NCBI RefSeq assembly: GCF_036375055.1
Contig: NZ_DASUSQ010000017.1
Coordinates: forward strand, 43,165-107,164
Length of the DNA: 64,000 nt
DNA from: Umezawaea sp036375055
GTDB lineage: Bacteria; Actinomycetota; Actinomycetes; Mycobacteriales; Pseudonocardiaceae
Reading direction: 5' to 3'
In this document: in pieces, positions 15,728 to 24,028 of the stretch
Numbering within the stretch: the stretch's first letter is position 1
How the letters are laid out: every line of letters begins with the position of its first letter
The notes under the pieces: model-generated
What the model saw: the letters and a program-made list of their open reading frames with translations, nothing else
The model's database searches: none
What the model was told of the DNA's origin: nothing
Made by a program: the position numbers and the translations under genes

Positions 15728-16726
15728 ATGCAGACACGAACTCTCGGTGCGCAGGGCCTGACCGTTTCCGCGTTGGGACTGGGCACGATGGGCATGACCA
15801 TGGCCTACGGTCCCGGCGGTGACCGCGCCGACGGCATCGCCACGATCCGCCGCGCGCACGAGCTCGGCATCACCTTCATCGACACCGCCGAGCTGTACGG
15901 CATGGGCGAGGGCACCAGCGAGGCGCTCGTCGGCGAGGCCGTCGAGGGCTTCCGCGACGAGGTGGTGCTGGCGACCAAGTTCGGCTTCGACCTCAGCGAC
16001 CCCGCCACCGTCGGCGCCGCGCTGAACAGCAGGCCCGAGCACATCCGCGAGGTGGCCGAGGAGAGCCTGCGGCTCCTGCGCACCGACCACATCGACGTGT
16101 TCTACCAGCACCGCGTCGACCCGGCCGTGCCGATCGAGGACGTCGCCGGAGCCGTCGGCGAGCTGGTGGCGGCGGGCAAGGTCCTCTACTTCGGGCTCTC
16201 CGAGGCCGGGCCGGAGACCATCCGCCGCGCGCACGCCACGCACCCCGTCTCGGTGCTCCAGACCGAGTACTCCGTCTTCGAGCGCGAGGTGGAGGACGAG
16301 GTCCTGCCGCTGGTGCGCGACCTCGGCATCGGCTTTGTGCCGTACTCGCCGCTCGGCCGCGGCTTCCTCACGTCGGCCGTGAAGCCGGGAGCGGAGTACC
16401 CCGAGGGCGACATGCGCCGCTTCGACGCCCGCTGGCAGGGCGACAACTACACGGCGAACGTCGCGGCCACGGCCCGCCTGACCGAACTCGCCGCGGCCAA
16501 GGGCGCCACGGTGACCCAGCTGGCGCTGGCGTGGCTGCTCGCCCAGGACGAGCACCTCGTGCCCATCCCCGGCACCCGCAGCACGACCAGGCTGGCCGAG
16601 AACGCCGCCGCCGTCGACCTGGTGCTCACGCCCGCCGACCTCGACCTGGTCCGCGAGATCCTGCCGCACGGCGCGTACGGCGACCGCTACCCGGCCTTCC
16701 TGCGCGACGCGTGGGCGAGCGCGTGA
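15728..16726 (+). CDS. Aldo/keto reductase
   Basis: 332 residues, ATG 15728. A standard AKR barrel with the catalytic tetrad visible: Asp52 and Tyr57 in FIDTAELYGMG, Lys84 in LATKFGFDL, His128 in VFYQHRVD. The NADPH-binding C-terminus includes PIPGTRSTTRLAENAAAVD. The sequence resembles the AKR13/YakC group, which reduces aldehydes and ketones. It is divergent from the MmyB-type XRE regulator, so it is probably that regulator's target. The substrate cannot be told from sequence. Confidence 0.93.
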   Translation: MQTRTLGAQGLTVSALGLGTMGMTMAYGPGGDRADGIATIRRAHELGITFIDTAELYGMGEGTSEALVGEAVEGFRDEVVLATKFGFDLSDPATVGAALNSRPEHIREVAEESLRLLRTDHIDVFYQHRVDPAVPIEDVAGAVGELVAAGKVLYFGLSEAGPETIRRAHATHPVSVLQTEYSVFEREVEDEVLPLVRDLGIGFVPYSPLGRGFLTSAVKPGAEYPEGDMRRFDARWQGDNYTANVAATARLTELAAAKGATVTQLALAWLLAQDEHLVPIPGTRSTTRLAENAAAVDLVLTPADLDLVREILPHGAYGDRYPAFLRDAWASA

Positions 16727-16920
16727 GCTTCGGCGCGACCACCGCGGCGGCCGGGGGAGTGGCGGGTGGCGACCTGTGTCCGGGACCCGTGGTCGACCGG
16801 GCAGGCGCGGAGACCGCCCGCGTCGCGGTCGACGTCACCGCCACCACGGGTCGCCGCGGTGCGCGGGTGGCGGCGCTCGACCTCGCCCCGGTCGACGCGT
16901 TCACGGCCGCGCGCTGAGGG

Positions 16921-18105
16921 TCAGTCCCGCGCCAGCTCGCGGAACACGCCGACCACGCGCCGGGCGACGGCCTCGACGTACGGGACGAACACGGCGGGGT
17001 CCGCGTAGTCGGTCATCGGGATCTCGACGTCGTCCGCCTCGAAGTGGTACCGCTGCCGGTAGGTCACGATGTCCGGGAACAGCATGTCGGCGAACTCCTC
17101 CACGCTCCACATCAGCCACGAGTGGCGGCGGGCCATGCCGTTGGCGATCTCGCTGCTCGTGGCGGTCGCGAACCGGTAGTCGCCCCGCCAGCCCGGCGTG
17201 AGCACCAGGCGGTCGTAGAGGTAGAGGTCGTACCACCAGTCGCCCTGCCACAGGTGGTCCACGGGGATGTCCGGCGGCCTGCTCAGCCGCTGGACGCCCG
17301 GCAGGCCCTTCCAGGAGAACTCGACCCACCAGCCGTCCAGGTGCACCGGGGGCTGGTCCTCGATCCGCTGGATGCCCGGCCTGCCCGCCTTGTCGAGCGC
17401 GGCGGTGGTCGCGTCGACCGCGTCGACCACCGTGCGCACGGCGGCCTCGCGGGCGCGCCGGTTGACGACCGACTCCCGCAGCCCCGCCCACCACTCGTCG
17501 ACGTCGCCGACCAGCGCGACCACCTCCCCCGGCCACTCGGCGGGCGCTCCGCCGTCGGCCGCGAGCTGCCTCGGCGTCCGCCCGCCGGGCAGCACCTGGT
17601 CGGCGACGGCGTGCCTGCGCTGCCACGCCTGGAACCGGCCCTCGGCCAGCCGCCACGCCCGTGCGCGCCGCTCCCGCTCCTCCTCGGCCTCGCGGCGCCG
17701 GGTCTCCTCCTGCTCGGCGAGCCGGTCCTCGACGGCCTTCCGCACCGGCTGGTAGCGCGCGGTCGCCGCCGAGACCCTGTCCTCGAAGGACGTTCGGGCC
17801 TCCGCGAGCCGCGCCGCGGCCCACCGGCTCACCAGCGGCGTGCGCCGCCACCTCGCCGTCCGCGCGGCGACCCGGTCCAGCTCGGCCGCCGCCGCGGCGA
17901 CCTCCTCGACGTACGCGGTCGCCGCGGCGGACCACCCGTCGGTCTCGGCCTCGGTCGCCTGCGGGTCGACCGGGTGCCCGGACGCGCCGTCGCCCAGGGC
18001 TTTCCGCACGGCGCCCGTGCGCCAGTCGTCCTCTTCGGGGAACCAGTAGACGGTGACCGGGACGGTGTGGGCGAGGTGGTGGCGCCACGACATCTTCGAG
18101 GCCAT
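16921..18105 (-). CDS. Uncharacterised protein with central coiled coil
   Basis: 394 residues from ATG 18105; an alternative is the in-frame ATG at 18093. No family is recognised. Residues about 55-180 are Ala/Glu/Arg-rich and predicted helical, with a charged coiled-coil run around 130-160 (EDRLAEQEETRRREAEEERER). The C-terminal half is rich in aromatic residues, especially Trp (GWWVEFSWKGLPG, LWQGDWWYDLYLYDRL, RRHSWLMWSVEEF), and looks globular. There is no signal peptide or membrane helix. It is the third gene of the GH13-alditol oxidase operon, 20 bases after the oxidase stop, and its start codon forms the loop of a 15-bp hairpin. Function is not proposed. Confidence 0.8.
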   Translation of the reverse strand: MASKMSWRHHLAHTVPVTVYWFPEEDDWRTGAVRKALGDGASGHPVDPQATEAETDGWSAAATAYVEEVAAAAAELDRVAARTARWRRTPLVSRWAAARLAEARTSFEDRVSAATARYQPVRKAVEDRLAEQEETRRREAEEERERRARAWRLAEGRFQAWQRRHAVADQVLPGGRTPRQLAADGGAPAEWPGEVVALVGDVDEWWAGLRESVVNRRAREAAVRTVVDAVDATTAALDKAGRPGIQRIEDQPPVHLDGWWVEFSWKGLPGVQRLSRPPDIPVDHLWQGDWWYDLYLYDRLVLTPGWRGDYRFATATSSEIANGMARRHSWLMWSVEEFADMLFPDIVTYRQRYHFEADDVEIPMTDYADPAVFVPYVEAVARRVVGVFRELARD

Positions 18106-18120
18106 GCCTCGATGATGTCG
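18088..18120 (-). other. 15-bp hairpin with the start codon as its 3-base loop
   Basis: Arms 18088-18102 and 18106-18120 are complementary at 14 of 15 positions, with the CAT (ATG on the minus strand) at 18103-18105 between them. In mRNA the leader pairs with codons 2-6, and any GAGG ribosome site lies inside the stem. It also sits just after the upstream stop codon, so it could act as a translational gate, an attenuator or a DNA operator. Confidence 0.6.
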
Positions 18121-18125
18121 GAAAC

Positions 18126-19361
18126 TCAGCCGGGGAAGTAGTGGTCGACCACCTCGTTGCGGAACTTCCCCCCTGGGTCGAGGCCGTCGCGCAGCGCGGC
18201 GAACCGGGACCAGTGCTCGTACCGGTCGGCGGGAGCGGTCTCGTGCAGCTTCCCCCAGTGCGGCCGGACGGAGTACGGCGCCAGCGCCCGCTCGATCAGC
18301 GTCAGCACCGGGCGCACCGCGTGCGCGTCCGGCACCCAGGTGAAGTGGAACGCCGTGCTCGCCCTGCCCTGGAACGGGCTCAGCCAGTACGGGTCCGCGT
18401 CGACGGTGCGGATCTCCGACACCAGCAGCACCGGCGAGATCACCGGGCCCAGCTCCTTGAGCGCCCGCAGCGCTCCCTCCGTGTGCTCCCGCGCCACGGC
18501 GTACTCCGACTGGAGCTCGTCGCCCGCGCTCGGGGTGAACTCGGCGCGGAAGTGCGGCAGCCGCGCGTGCCACGGCCCCGGCTCGCCGTGCTGCCGGGTG
18601 CAGAACTCGGGCGAGGCACCGGGGATCGGGTGCCGCCCGCCGGTCGCCTCGCGCGCGCCCGTCCAGCCGAGGTCGGCAGGGGCGTCCGAGGTGCGGCGCT
18701 TCACCCACGGGGAGAACGACTCCCGCCAGTCGGTGAACACGCTGATGCTGTACGCCTGCGCGAACAGCTCCGCCGACCGCTCGGCGAGCACCTCGAACGG
18801 CAGGCCCTCGTGCACGCGCTGCTCCACCTCGAACGCGGGCACCACGTCGAGGTCGACGCTCGTGACGACCCCGAGCGACCCGAACGACACGACCGCCCCG
18901 TCGAAGCGGTCGTCGCCGCGCGCCAGCGTGGTGGTGCCCCCGTCCGCCGTGATCAGGTCCAGCGACCGGACCGCGCTCGCCAGCGACCCGTTGCGGTCGC
19001 CGGACCCGTGGGTCGCGGTGGCGACGGCGCCCGCGACGGTGATGTGCGGCAGCGACGGGAGGTTGTGCAGCGCCAGGCCCTCCGCGTCCAGCAGGGTCGC
19101 CACCTCGGCGAGCCGCAGGCCCGCCCCGACCCGCGCCGACCTCCGGTCCGCCGACACCTCCACCGAGGCGGGCAGGTCCCGCAGGGTGATCAGCGTCCCG
19201 GTGGTGTCCGCGATCCGGCTGAACGAGTGCCCCGCGCCCAGCACGTGCGCCTTCCCGGCGGTCGCCACGACCTCGCGCAACCGCTCGGCGGTCGTCGGCG
19301 CCTCCACGTGCTCGGCGGAGAAGACGACGTTGCCCGCCCAGTTCCTCGCCCCGGTCGTCAT
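18126..19361 (-). CDS. Alditol oxidase (AldO-like, covalent FAD)
   Basis: 411 residues, close to the 418 of Streptomyces AldO. ATG 19361 shares a base with the stop of the GH13 gene. N-terminal VAO-type FAD domain: LGAGHSFSRIADT with His45 at the position of the 8-alpha-histidyl FAD link, LPSLPHITVAGAVATATHGSGDRNGSLAS and VVSFGSLGVVTSVDLD. C-terminal alditol oxidase region: LPHFRAEFTPSAGDELQSEY, EIRTVDADPYWLSPFQGR, and PHWGKLH near the end. Known relatives oxidise C1 of xylitol, sorbitol or glycerol to the aldose, reducing oxygen to peroxide. Coupling to a glucosidase gene suggests processing of a glucosylated alditol, but that is inference. Confidence 0.9.
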   Translation of the reverse strand: MTTGARNWAGNVVFSAEHVEAPTTAERLREVVATAGKAHVLGAGHSFSRIADTTGTLITLRDLPASVEVSADRRSARVGAGLRLAEVATLLDAEGLALHNLPSLPHITVAGAVATATHGSGDRNGSLASAVRSLDLITADGGTTTLARGDDRFDGAVVSFGSLGVVTSVDLDVVPAFEVEQRVHEGLPFEVLAERSAELFAQAYSISVFTDWRESFSPWVKRRTSDAPADLGWTGAREATGGRHPIPGASPEFCTRQHGEPGPWHARLPHFRAEFTPSAGDELQSEYAVAREHTEGALRALKELGPVISPVLLVSEIRTVDADPYWLSPFQGRASTAFHFTWVPDAHAVRPVLTLIERALAPYSVRPHWGKLHETAPADRYEHWSRFAALRDGLDPGGKFRNEVVDHYFPG

Positions 19362-21070
19362 CACTGCCCTCCGGTCAGGTCGAGCACGAGCGCGGCCCAC
19401 GGCTGGAGGGTCGCGCGGCCCGCGGTCAGCGAGTGCCCCGCGGTGTTGGTCAGGACGACGGCCGCGTCCGCCCACTCGGGGGCCAGGTCCACGGTCTGCT
19501 CGGTGCCGTGCAGGTTCGCCAGGACCAGGAGCCGGGTGTCGTCCAGCCGCCGTTCGTAGGCGTAGACGTGCGGGTGGTCGGCCAGCAGCATGGTGAAGTC
19601 GCCCAGCGCGACCACGGCGCGGGTGTGGCGCAGCTCGACGAGCCGCCGGTAGTGGTGGAACACCGAGTCGGGGTCGTCGTACTGCGCCGCCGCGTTGAGC
19701 CAGGTGTGGTTCGGGTTGACGGCGATCCACGGGGTGCCGCTGGTGAACCCGGCCGCGTGGCCCGCGGTCCACTGCACCGGGGTGCGGGCGTTGTCGCGGC
19801 CCATCGCGCGCAGCGCCGCCAGGACCGCCTCCGGGTCCTGGCCCGCCTCCACGGCGCGCTGGTGGTGGTTGAGCGACTCCACGTCGCGCAGGTCGTCCAC
19901 GCCCGCGAACGGGGCGTTGGTCATCCCCAGCTCCTCGCCCTGGTAGACGTACGGCGTGCCCCGGTGCAGGTGCAGCACGGTGGCCAGCGCCGTCGCCGAG
20001 ACGGGCGAGCCGTCGCCGAAGCGCGACACCACCCTGGGCTGGTCGTGGTTGTTCCAGTACAGGCTGTTCCACCCGGTCTCGCCGAGCGCGGTCTGCCAGC
20101 GGCCCAGCGACGCCTTGAGGTCGCGCAGGTCCAGCGGCTTGGGGTCGAACTTGCCGCCCGGCCCGTGGTCGAGCGAGACGTGCTCGAACTGGAACACCAT
20201 GTCCACCTCGCCCCGCTCGGGATCGGTGAACAGGCGCGCGTCCTGCCACGTGACGCCGGGCATCTCGCCCACGGTCAGGAAGTCGCCGGTCCGGCCCGCG
20301 AACACCTCGCGGCGCATCTCCTGGAGGAACTCGTGCACGCGGGGGCCGGTCGCGAAGTGCGCGAAGCCGTTGCCGAGCCCGCCGGTGCCGGTCGTGGGCC
20401 CGTCGGGCAGCGCGGGGTCCTTGGAGATGAAGTTGATGACGTCCATCCGGAAGCCGTCGACGCCCCGGTCGAGCCACCACCGCATCATCTCGTGCACGGC
20501 CGCGCGCACCTCGGGGTTCTCCCAGTTGAGGTCCGGCTGCTTGCGGTCGAACAGGTGCAGGTAGTACTCGCCGGTGGTCTCGTCGAGCGTCCACGTCGGC
20601 CCGGAGAAGAACGACTCCCAGTTCGTCGGCTCGGCACCCGGCTCGCCCGCCGTGAAGCCCTCGCGCGCGGGCCGCCACCAGTACCAGTCGCGCTTCGGGT
20701 TGTCGGTGCTGGAGCGCGACTCCACGAACCACGGGTGCTCGTCGGAGGTGTGGTTGACGACCAGGTCCATGACCAGCCGCATCCCGCGCTCGTGGACCTC
20801 CGCCAGCAGCCGGTCGAAGTCCTCCAGCGTGCCGAAGACCGGGTCGACGGCCTGGTAGTCCGAGATGTCGTAGCCGTTGTCGGCCTGCGGCGAGAGGTAG
20901 ATCGGCGACAGCCAGACCACGTCGACGCCGAGCCGCTGGAGGTGGTCCAACCGGGACGTGATGCCGACGAGGTCGCCGACCCCGTCACCCGTCGAGTCCG
21001 CGAAGCTGCGCGGGTAGACCTGGTAGACGACGGCGGACGTCCACCACGGGGCGGTTGGCCGGTCGGTCAT
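19361..21070 (-). CDS. GH13 alpha-glucosidase, oligo-1,6-glucosidase type
   Basis: 569 residues, ATG 21070, first gene of the operon. The (beta/alpha)8 domain starts WWTSAVVYQVYPRSFADSTGDGVGDL. Region I DLVVNHTS; region II DGFRMDVINF with nucleophile Asp210; region III VGEM with acid/base Glu269; region IV NNHDQPR with Asp343. The Val after Asp210 is the residue found in alpha-1,6-specific enzymes such as oligo-1,6-glucosidase; alpha-1,4-specific relatives carry a smaller residue there. No signal peptide, so it acts on imported isomalto-oligosaccharides or similar glucosides. It is divergent from the HTH gene at 21227 across a strong double operator. Confidence 0.93.
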   Translation of the reverse strand: MTDRPTAPWWTSAVVYQVYPRSFADSTGDGVGDLVGITSRLDHLQRLGVDVVWLSPIYLSPQADNGYDISDYQAVDPVFGTLEDFDRLLAEVHERGMRLVMDLVVNHTSDEHPWFVESRSSTDNPKRDWYWWRPAREGFTAGEPGAEPTNWESFFSGPTWTLDETTGEYYLHLFDRKQPDLNWENPEVRAAVHEMMRWWLDRGVDGFRMDVINFISKDPALPDGPTTGTGGLGNGFAHFATGPRVHEFLQEMRREVFAGRTGDFLTVGEMPGVTWQDARLFTDPERGEVDMVFQFEHVSLDHGPGGKFDPKPLDLRDLKASLGRWQTALGETGWNSLYWNNHDQPRVVSRFGDGSPVSATALATVLHLHRGTPYVYQGEELGMTNAPFAGVDDLRDVESLNHHQRAVEAGQDPEAVLAALRAMGRDNARTPVQWTAGHAAGFTSGTPWIAVNPNHTWLNAAAQYDDPDSVFHHYRRLVELRHTRAVVALGDFTMLLADHPHVYAYERRLDDTRLLVLANLHGTEQTVDLAPEWADAAVVLTNTAGHSLTAGRATLQPWAALVLDLTGGQ

Positions 21071-21175
21071 CGGGCTCCTCTCGTCGGCCGCGCGGGTCGG
21101 CTCCCGCGCTCGGCCTCCATCCTGGCTTCCCGGTGGACCGTACGGGGTGGGGTGGATCAGCACCGGCCGCCCTCG

Positions 21176-21219
21176 CCCTATGTCGACTGACTCGACATGT
21201 CGAGTCCGTCGACATAGGG
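21176..21219. promoter_or_regulatory. Overlapping double palindromic operator
   Basis: A 44-bp palindrome with a single mismatched pair. It resolves into two copies of ATGTCGA-N5-TCGACAT (21180-21198 and 21197-21215) that share 2 bases, with centres 17 bp apart. It lies 7 bases before the HTH gene start and about 106 bases upstream of the GH13 start. Confidence 0.75.
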
Positions 21220-21226
21220 TGGCGGC

Positions 21227-22099
21227 ATGGACGACGACCTCGAACCAGCACGCGTCGCGGCACTGGCCGCGCTCATCGGGTGGGCCGACCGGCGGGAACG
21301 CCTGTCGGCCGACCGCGCCGACCTCGTGGCGGCGGCGTGGCGCACCGGCACCCGGAACGTCGCCGAACTCGCCCGGCTGGCCCGCGTCTCCCGCGACACC
21401 GTCTACGCCGACCTCGCCGCCCGCGACGTCGCCGTCGGCGACCGCGCCGCGGACCGGGCCGGCCCGCTCGCGGGCCGGGGGTCGCCGCTGCGGGCCGACT
21501 CCGTGCGGGCGGTCGGGCAGGTGGCCGACGCCGTCACGCGGCCCGCGTTCGGCCACGACCCCGCCGACCCCGTCACCCGTGCCGCCCACGTGGCCTCGGG
21601 CGTGCTGGAGCTGGTCGCGGACGTGCTGGACCCGCCGACCGACCAGGGGCCGGGCTGGACCCGGCCGGAACTGCTGCGCGACCTGGCCGACCGGGGCGGC
21701 GACCTGACCCACCACGCCCTGCGCGCGCTGGCTGGCGCGGGGGAGCGGGAGCGGCTCGTGGCGGACGCCGACCTGCGCCGCCGCTCGGTCCTGCACTCGG
21801 GGCGGCACGCCGTCGCGGTCGGCGCCGTCGTGACCCTGACGACGCCGACCGGCGCGACGACCACCCTGGAGGTCGGTGCCGACGGCACCGGCTGGACCAC
21901 CCTGGGCGGTCCGCTGCTGTCGGGTGACGTGGACGCGCTGGACCACCTGGAGGTCCGCGCCGCGCTGGACGTCCTGGCGCGGGTCGCCACCCGTCACCTC
22001 GCGGAGTCCGCGAAGACCGAGCGGCGCCGGGACGCCCTGCCGGGCGGTCCGCCGCCGCGGCAGCGCGTCACGCCGAGCAACGAGGACGACGCGCGGTAG
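21227..22099 (+). CDS. HTH-containing protein of unknown family
   Basis: 290 residues, ATG 21227. A helix-turn-helix-like segment, NVAELARLARVSRDTVYADLAARDV, lies at about 44-68; the rest has no family I recognise. Other visible stretches: an Ala-rich helical middle (AAHVASGVLELVADVLDPP), and a small beta-rich part near 200-235 (AVAVGAVVTLTTPTGATTTLEVGADGTGWTTLGG). The C-terminus is basic and Pro-rich. The double operator directly upstream makes an autoregulated DNA-binding protein that also controls the GH13 operon the simplest reading. It could alternatively act on the monooxygenase gene downstream. Confidence 0.75.
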   Translation: MDDDLEPARVAALAALIGWADRRERLSADRADLVAAAWRTGTRNVAELARLARVSRDTVYADLAARDVAVGDRAADRAGPLAGRGSPLRADSVRAVGQVADAVTRPAFGHDPADPVTRAAHVASGVLELVADVLDPPTDQGPGWTRPELLRDLADRGGDLTHHALRALAGAGERERLVADADLRRRSVLHSGRHAVAVGAVVTLTTPTGATTTLEVGADGTGWTTLGGPLLSGDVDALDHLEVRAALDVLARVATRHLAESAKTERRRDALPGGPPPRQRVTPSNEDDAR

Positions 22100-22116
22100 G
22101 GCCCAGGGTGTGATGA

Positions 22117-22160
22117 CGAACATGTTCGCTCCGTACTTGTTCGGAACGAACATGTTCGTT
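22117..22160. promoter_or_regulatory. Cluster of CGAACATGTTCG palindromes
   Basis: CGAACATGTTCG (22117-22128) and AACGAACATGTTCGTT (22145-22160) are perfect palindromes 30 bp apart, with a third inverted repeat TGTTCG-GAA-CGAACA (22138-22152) overlapping the second. They form the upstream region of the TetX-like monooxygenase and resemble TetR-family operators. Confidence 0.65.
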
Positions 22161-22236
22161 AGCTTCGTGGCAGGACGCCGGTCCACTCGGAGCCGCCTCA
22201 CGGCACCGGGCGGCGATCGTGGACGGAGAACACGCC

Positions 22237-23355
22237 ATGCACCACCGCACCACCATCGTCGGAGCGGGACTGAGCGGCCTCGTGCTGGCCCGGATCCTGC
22301 ACGTGAACGGCGTCGAGGCGACCGTGCTCGACGCCGACGCCTCGCCCACCGCCCGCTCGCAGGGCGGGATGCTCGACGTGCACGAGGACTCCGGCCAGGT
22401 CGCCCTGCGCGCCGCGGGCCTGCACGAGGAGTTCCGCGCGGCCGTCCACCAGGGCGGCCAGGCGCTGCGCGTGCTGGACCGGCACGCCGTCGTGCACGTC
22501 GAGCACCCCGACGACGGCGACGGCGACCGCCCGGAGGTCCACCGCCGGACCCTGCGCGACATCCTGCTGGCCTCGGTCCCCGAGGTCCGCTGGGGCGCGA
22601 AGGTCACCGGCGCTGTCCCGCTGGGCGACGGCCGCCACGAGGTCGTGCTCGCCGACGGCACCACCCTCACCACCGACCTGCTCGTCGGCGCGGACGGCGC
22701 GTGGTCCAGGGTCCGCCCGCTCGTCTCCTCGGCCGTCCCCGCCTACACCGGCCTGTCGTTCGTGGAGGCCCGGCTGCACGACGCCGACGTCCGCCACCCC
22801 GCGAGCGCGGCCGTGGTCGGCGGCGGCTTCCTGTTCGCGCTGGGAGGGGGCAGGGGCGTGCTGGCCCACCGCGAACCGGACGGCGGCCTGCACGTCTACG
22901 GCGCGCTGAGGGTCCCGGCCGACTGGCTCGACCGGATCGACCCGCTCACGCTCACCCCCGACGTCCTGGCGGGCTTCGCCGACTGGGACGACAGCCTCCG
23001 CGCCCTGATCGCCGACACCGACGAACCCCTCGTGCCGCGCCAGGTGCACGCCCTCCCGATCGGCCACCGCTGGGACCGCGTCCCCGGCGTGACCCTCCTG
23101 GGCGACGCGGCCCACCTCATGTCCCCGTTCGCGGGCGAGGGGGCCAACCTGGCGATGGTCGACGGCGCCGACCTCGCCGCCGCGCTGCTCGCGCACCCCG
23201 ACGACGTGGAGAAGGCGCTGGCGGTCTACGAGGACGCCCTGTTCCCGCGCGCCGAGGCGTCCGCGGCGATGTCCGCCGAGAGCCTGGAGGTGTGCTTCCG
23301 CTCGGACGCGCCGCAGGGGCTGGTGGACCGGTTCGCGGCGTTCGCCGGGCAGTAG
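22237..23355 (+). CDS. FAD-dependent monooxygenase, TetX-like
   Basis: 372 residues. ATG 22237 is preferred over the in-frame ATG 22219 because GGAG lies 8 bases before it. Class A flavoprotein monooxygenase: TTIVGAGLSGLVLARILHVNGVEATVLD (dinucleotide fold), a DG-type motif near TDLLVGADGAWSRVRP, and GVTLLGDAAHLMSPFAGEGANLAMVDGADLAAALL (second FAD motif). The overall arrangement, including RSQGGMLDVHEDSGQVALRAAGL, resembles TetX and its relatives, which hydroxylate tetracyclines and other aromatic substrates. Substrate here is unknown and resistance should not be assumed. Palindromes upstream suggest inducible control. Confidence 0.88.
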   Translation: MHHRTTIVGAGLSGLVLARILHVNGVEATVLDADASPTARSQGGMLDVHEDSGQVALRAAGLHEEFRAAVHQGGQALRVLDRHAVVHVEHPDDGDGDRPEVHRRTLRDILLASVPEVRWGAKVTGAVPLGDGRHEVVLADGTTLTTDLLVGADGAWSRVRPLVSSAVPAYTGLSFVEARLHDADVRHPASAAVVGGGFLFALGGGRGVLAHREPDGGLHVYGALRVPADWLDRIDPLTLTPDVLAGFADWDDSLRALIADTDEPLVPRQVHALPIGHRWDRVPGVTLLGDAAHLMSPFAGEGANLAMVDGADLAAALLAHPDDVEKALAVYEDALFPRAEASAAMSAESLEVCFRSDAPQGLVDRFAAFAGQ

Positions 23356-23407
23356 CCACCGCCCGATCCCCGCCGCGGCAACGGGTTCCGCCCCCGCGCG
23401 GCACGCC

Positions 23408-23944
23408 ATGGGCTCTGCGGCTGTGATCACCCCGGCGACGGGATTCGAGCTGCGGGTCGCGTTCAACGAGGCACTGGCCGAACAGGACTCGGGGCTGCGC
23501 CTCAGGTCGCCGGAGTCCGTCGTGGTCAGGGCCGGCGCCGCCGACGCACCGCGGATGACGTACCTGGCCCGCCGCGCGCTCGCCGACGCCAACCGGCTGC
23601 GCGGCCGGTGGGACGTCACCCACCGCCTGTTCCAGCACGACCGGCGTCCGCACCGGTTCACCTCGGGCGACGTGTCGGACCCGCTCCGCTGGTACGCCTG
23701 GCTGGTGGAGTGCGCGGTCGACTTCCCCGACACCGGCCTGCACGAGATCCGCGCGGCGCTGGACGACGTGGAACGCCGGTTCGCCGCCGTCGGGCAGAAC
23801 CCGCACGAGGTCCACTCCGCGCGCCGGGTCGCCGCCGACCGCGGAGATGGTGTCCCGCACCCACTCCAGCGCGGCGACCCGGTCCAGCAGACCGGGGTTC
23901 GCGATCCCGTCGTCGAGGAACAGGAACCCCTCCGCGGCCGGTAG
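23408..23944 (+). CDS. Hypothetical protein, C-terminus probably altered by rearrangement
   Basis: 178 residues from ATG 23408; no family recognised. The first 135 or so residues have normal codon bias and a plausible soluble alpha/beta composition (LRSPESVVVRAGAADAPRMTYLARRALADANRL, LRWYAWLVECAVDFPDTGLHEIRAALDDVERRFAAVG). The last 40 residues run antisense across a carboxylesterase fragment, are low-complexity and lack normal bias, so the original 3' end was probably lost at a junction near 23815. Confidence 0.5.
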   Translation: MGSAAVITPATGFELRVAFNEALAEQDSGLRLRSPESVVVRAGAADAPRMTYLARRALADANRLRGRWDVTHRLFQHDRRPHRFTSGDVSDPLRWYAWLVECAVDFPDTGLHEIRAALDDVERRFAAVGQNPHEVHSARRVAADRGDGVPHPLQRGDPVQQTGVRDPVVEEQEPLRGR

Positions 23945-24010
23945 TTCACGGTCACGCGCACGACGCCGTCGCGGGCGAACGCCCCGACCGGTCCGCTCGT
24001 CCGCTGCTCC
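23815..24010 (-). pseudogene. Type-B carboxylesterase fragment
   Basis: Reading the minus strand from about 24010: GPVGAFARDGVVRVTVNYR, then after a shift of frame AEGFLFLDDGIANPGLLDRV and AALEWVRDTISAVGGDPAR. These are the conserved blocks just before the nucleophile of type-B carboxylesterases (VVVTVNYRLG, NxGLLDQxxALxWVxxNI, FGGDP). Both ends are missing and a frameshift lies within the NYR block near 23943. It is an internal remnant of about 60 codons between a TetR gene and the 23408 gene. Confidence 0.75.
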
Positions 24011-24028
24011 GTCGCCTCGTCGGGGTGG

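Noticed and set aside
16723..16917. A 64-codon frame starting GTGA at the aldo/keto reductase stop
   Set aside because: Translation-coupled start is attractive, but the product is low-complexity with no family and no ribosome site; 16727-16920 is treated as intergenic.
18088..18120. Treating the hairpin solely as a rho-independent terminator
   Set aside because: No T-run follows and the hairpin is centred on the next gene's start codon, so termination is only one of several possibilities.
22237..23355. Calling the TetX-like flavoprotein a tetracycline-resistance gene
   Set aside because: Only the general class A monooxygenase motifs are visible; many relatives act on other aromatics, so substrate is left open.
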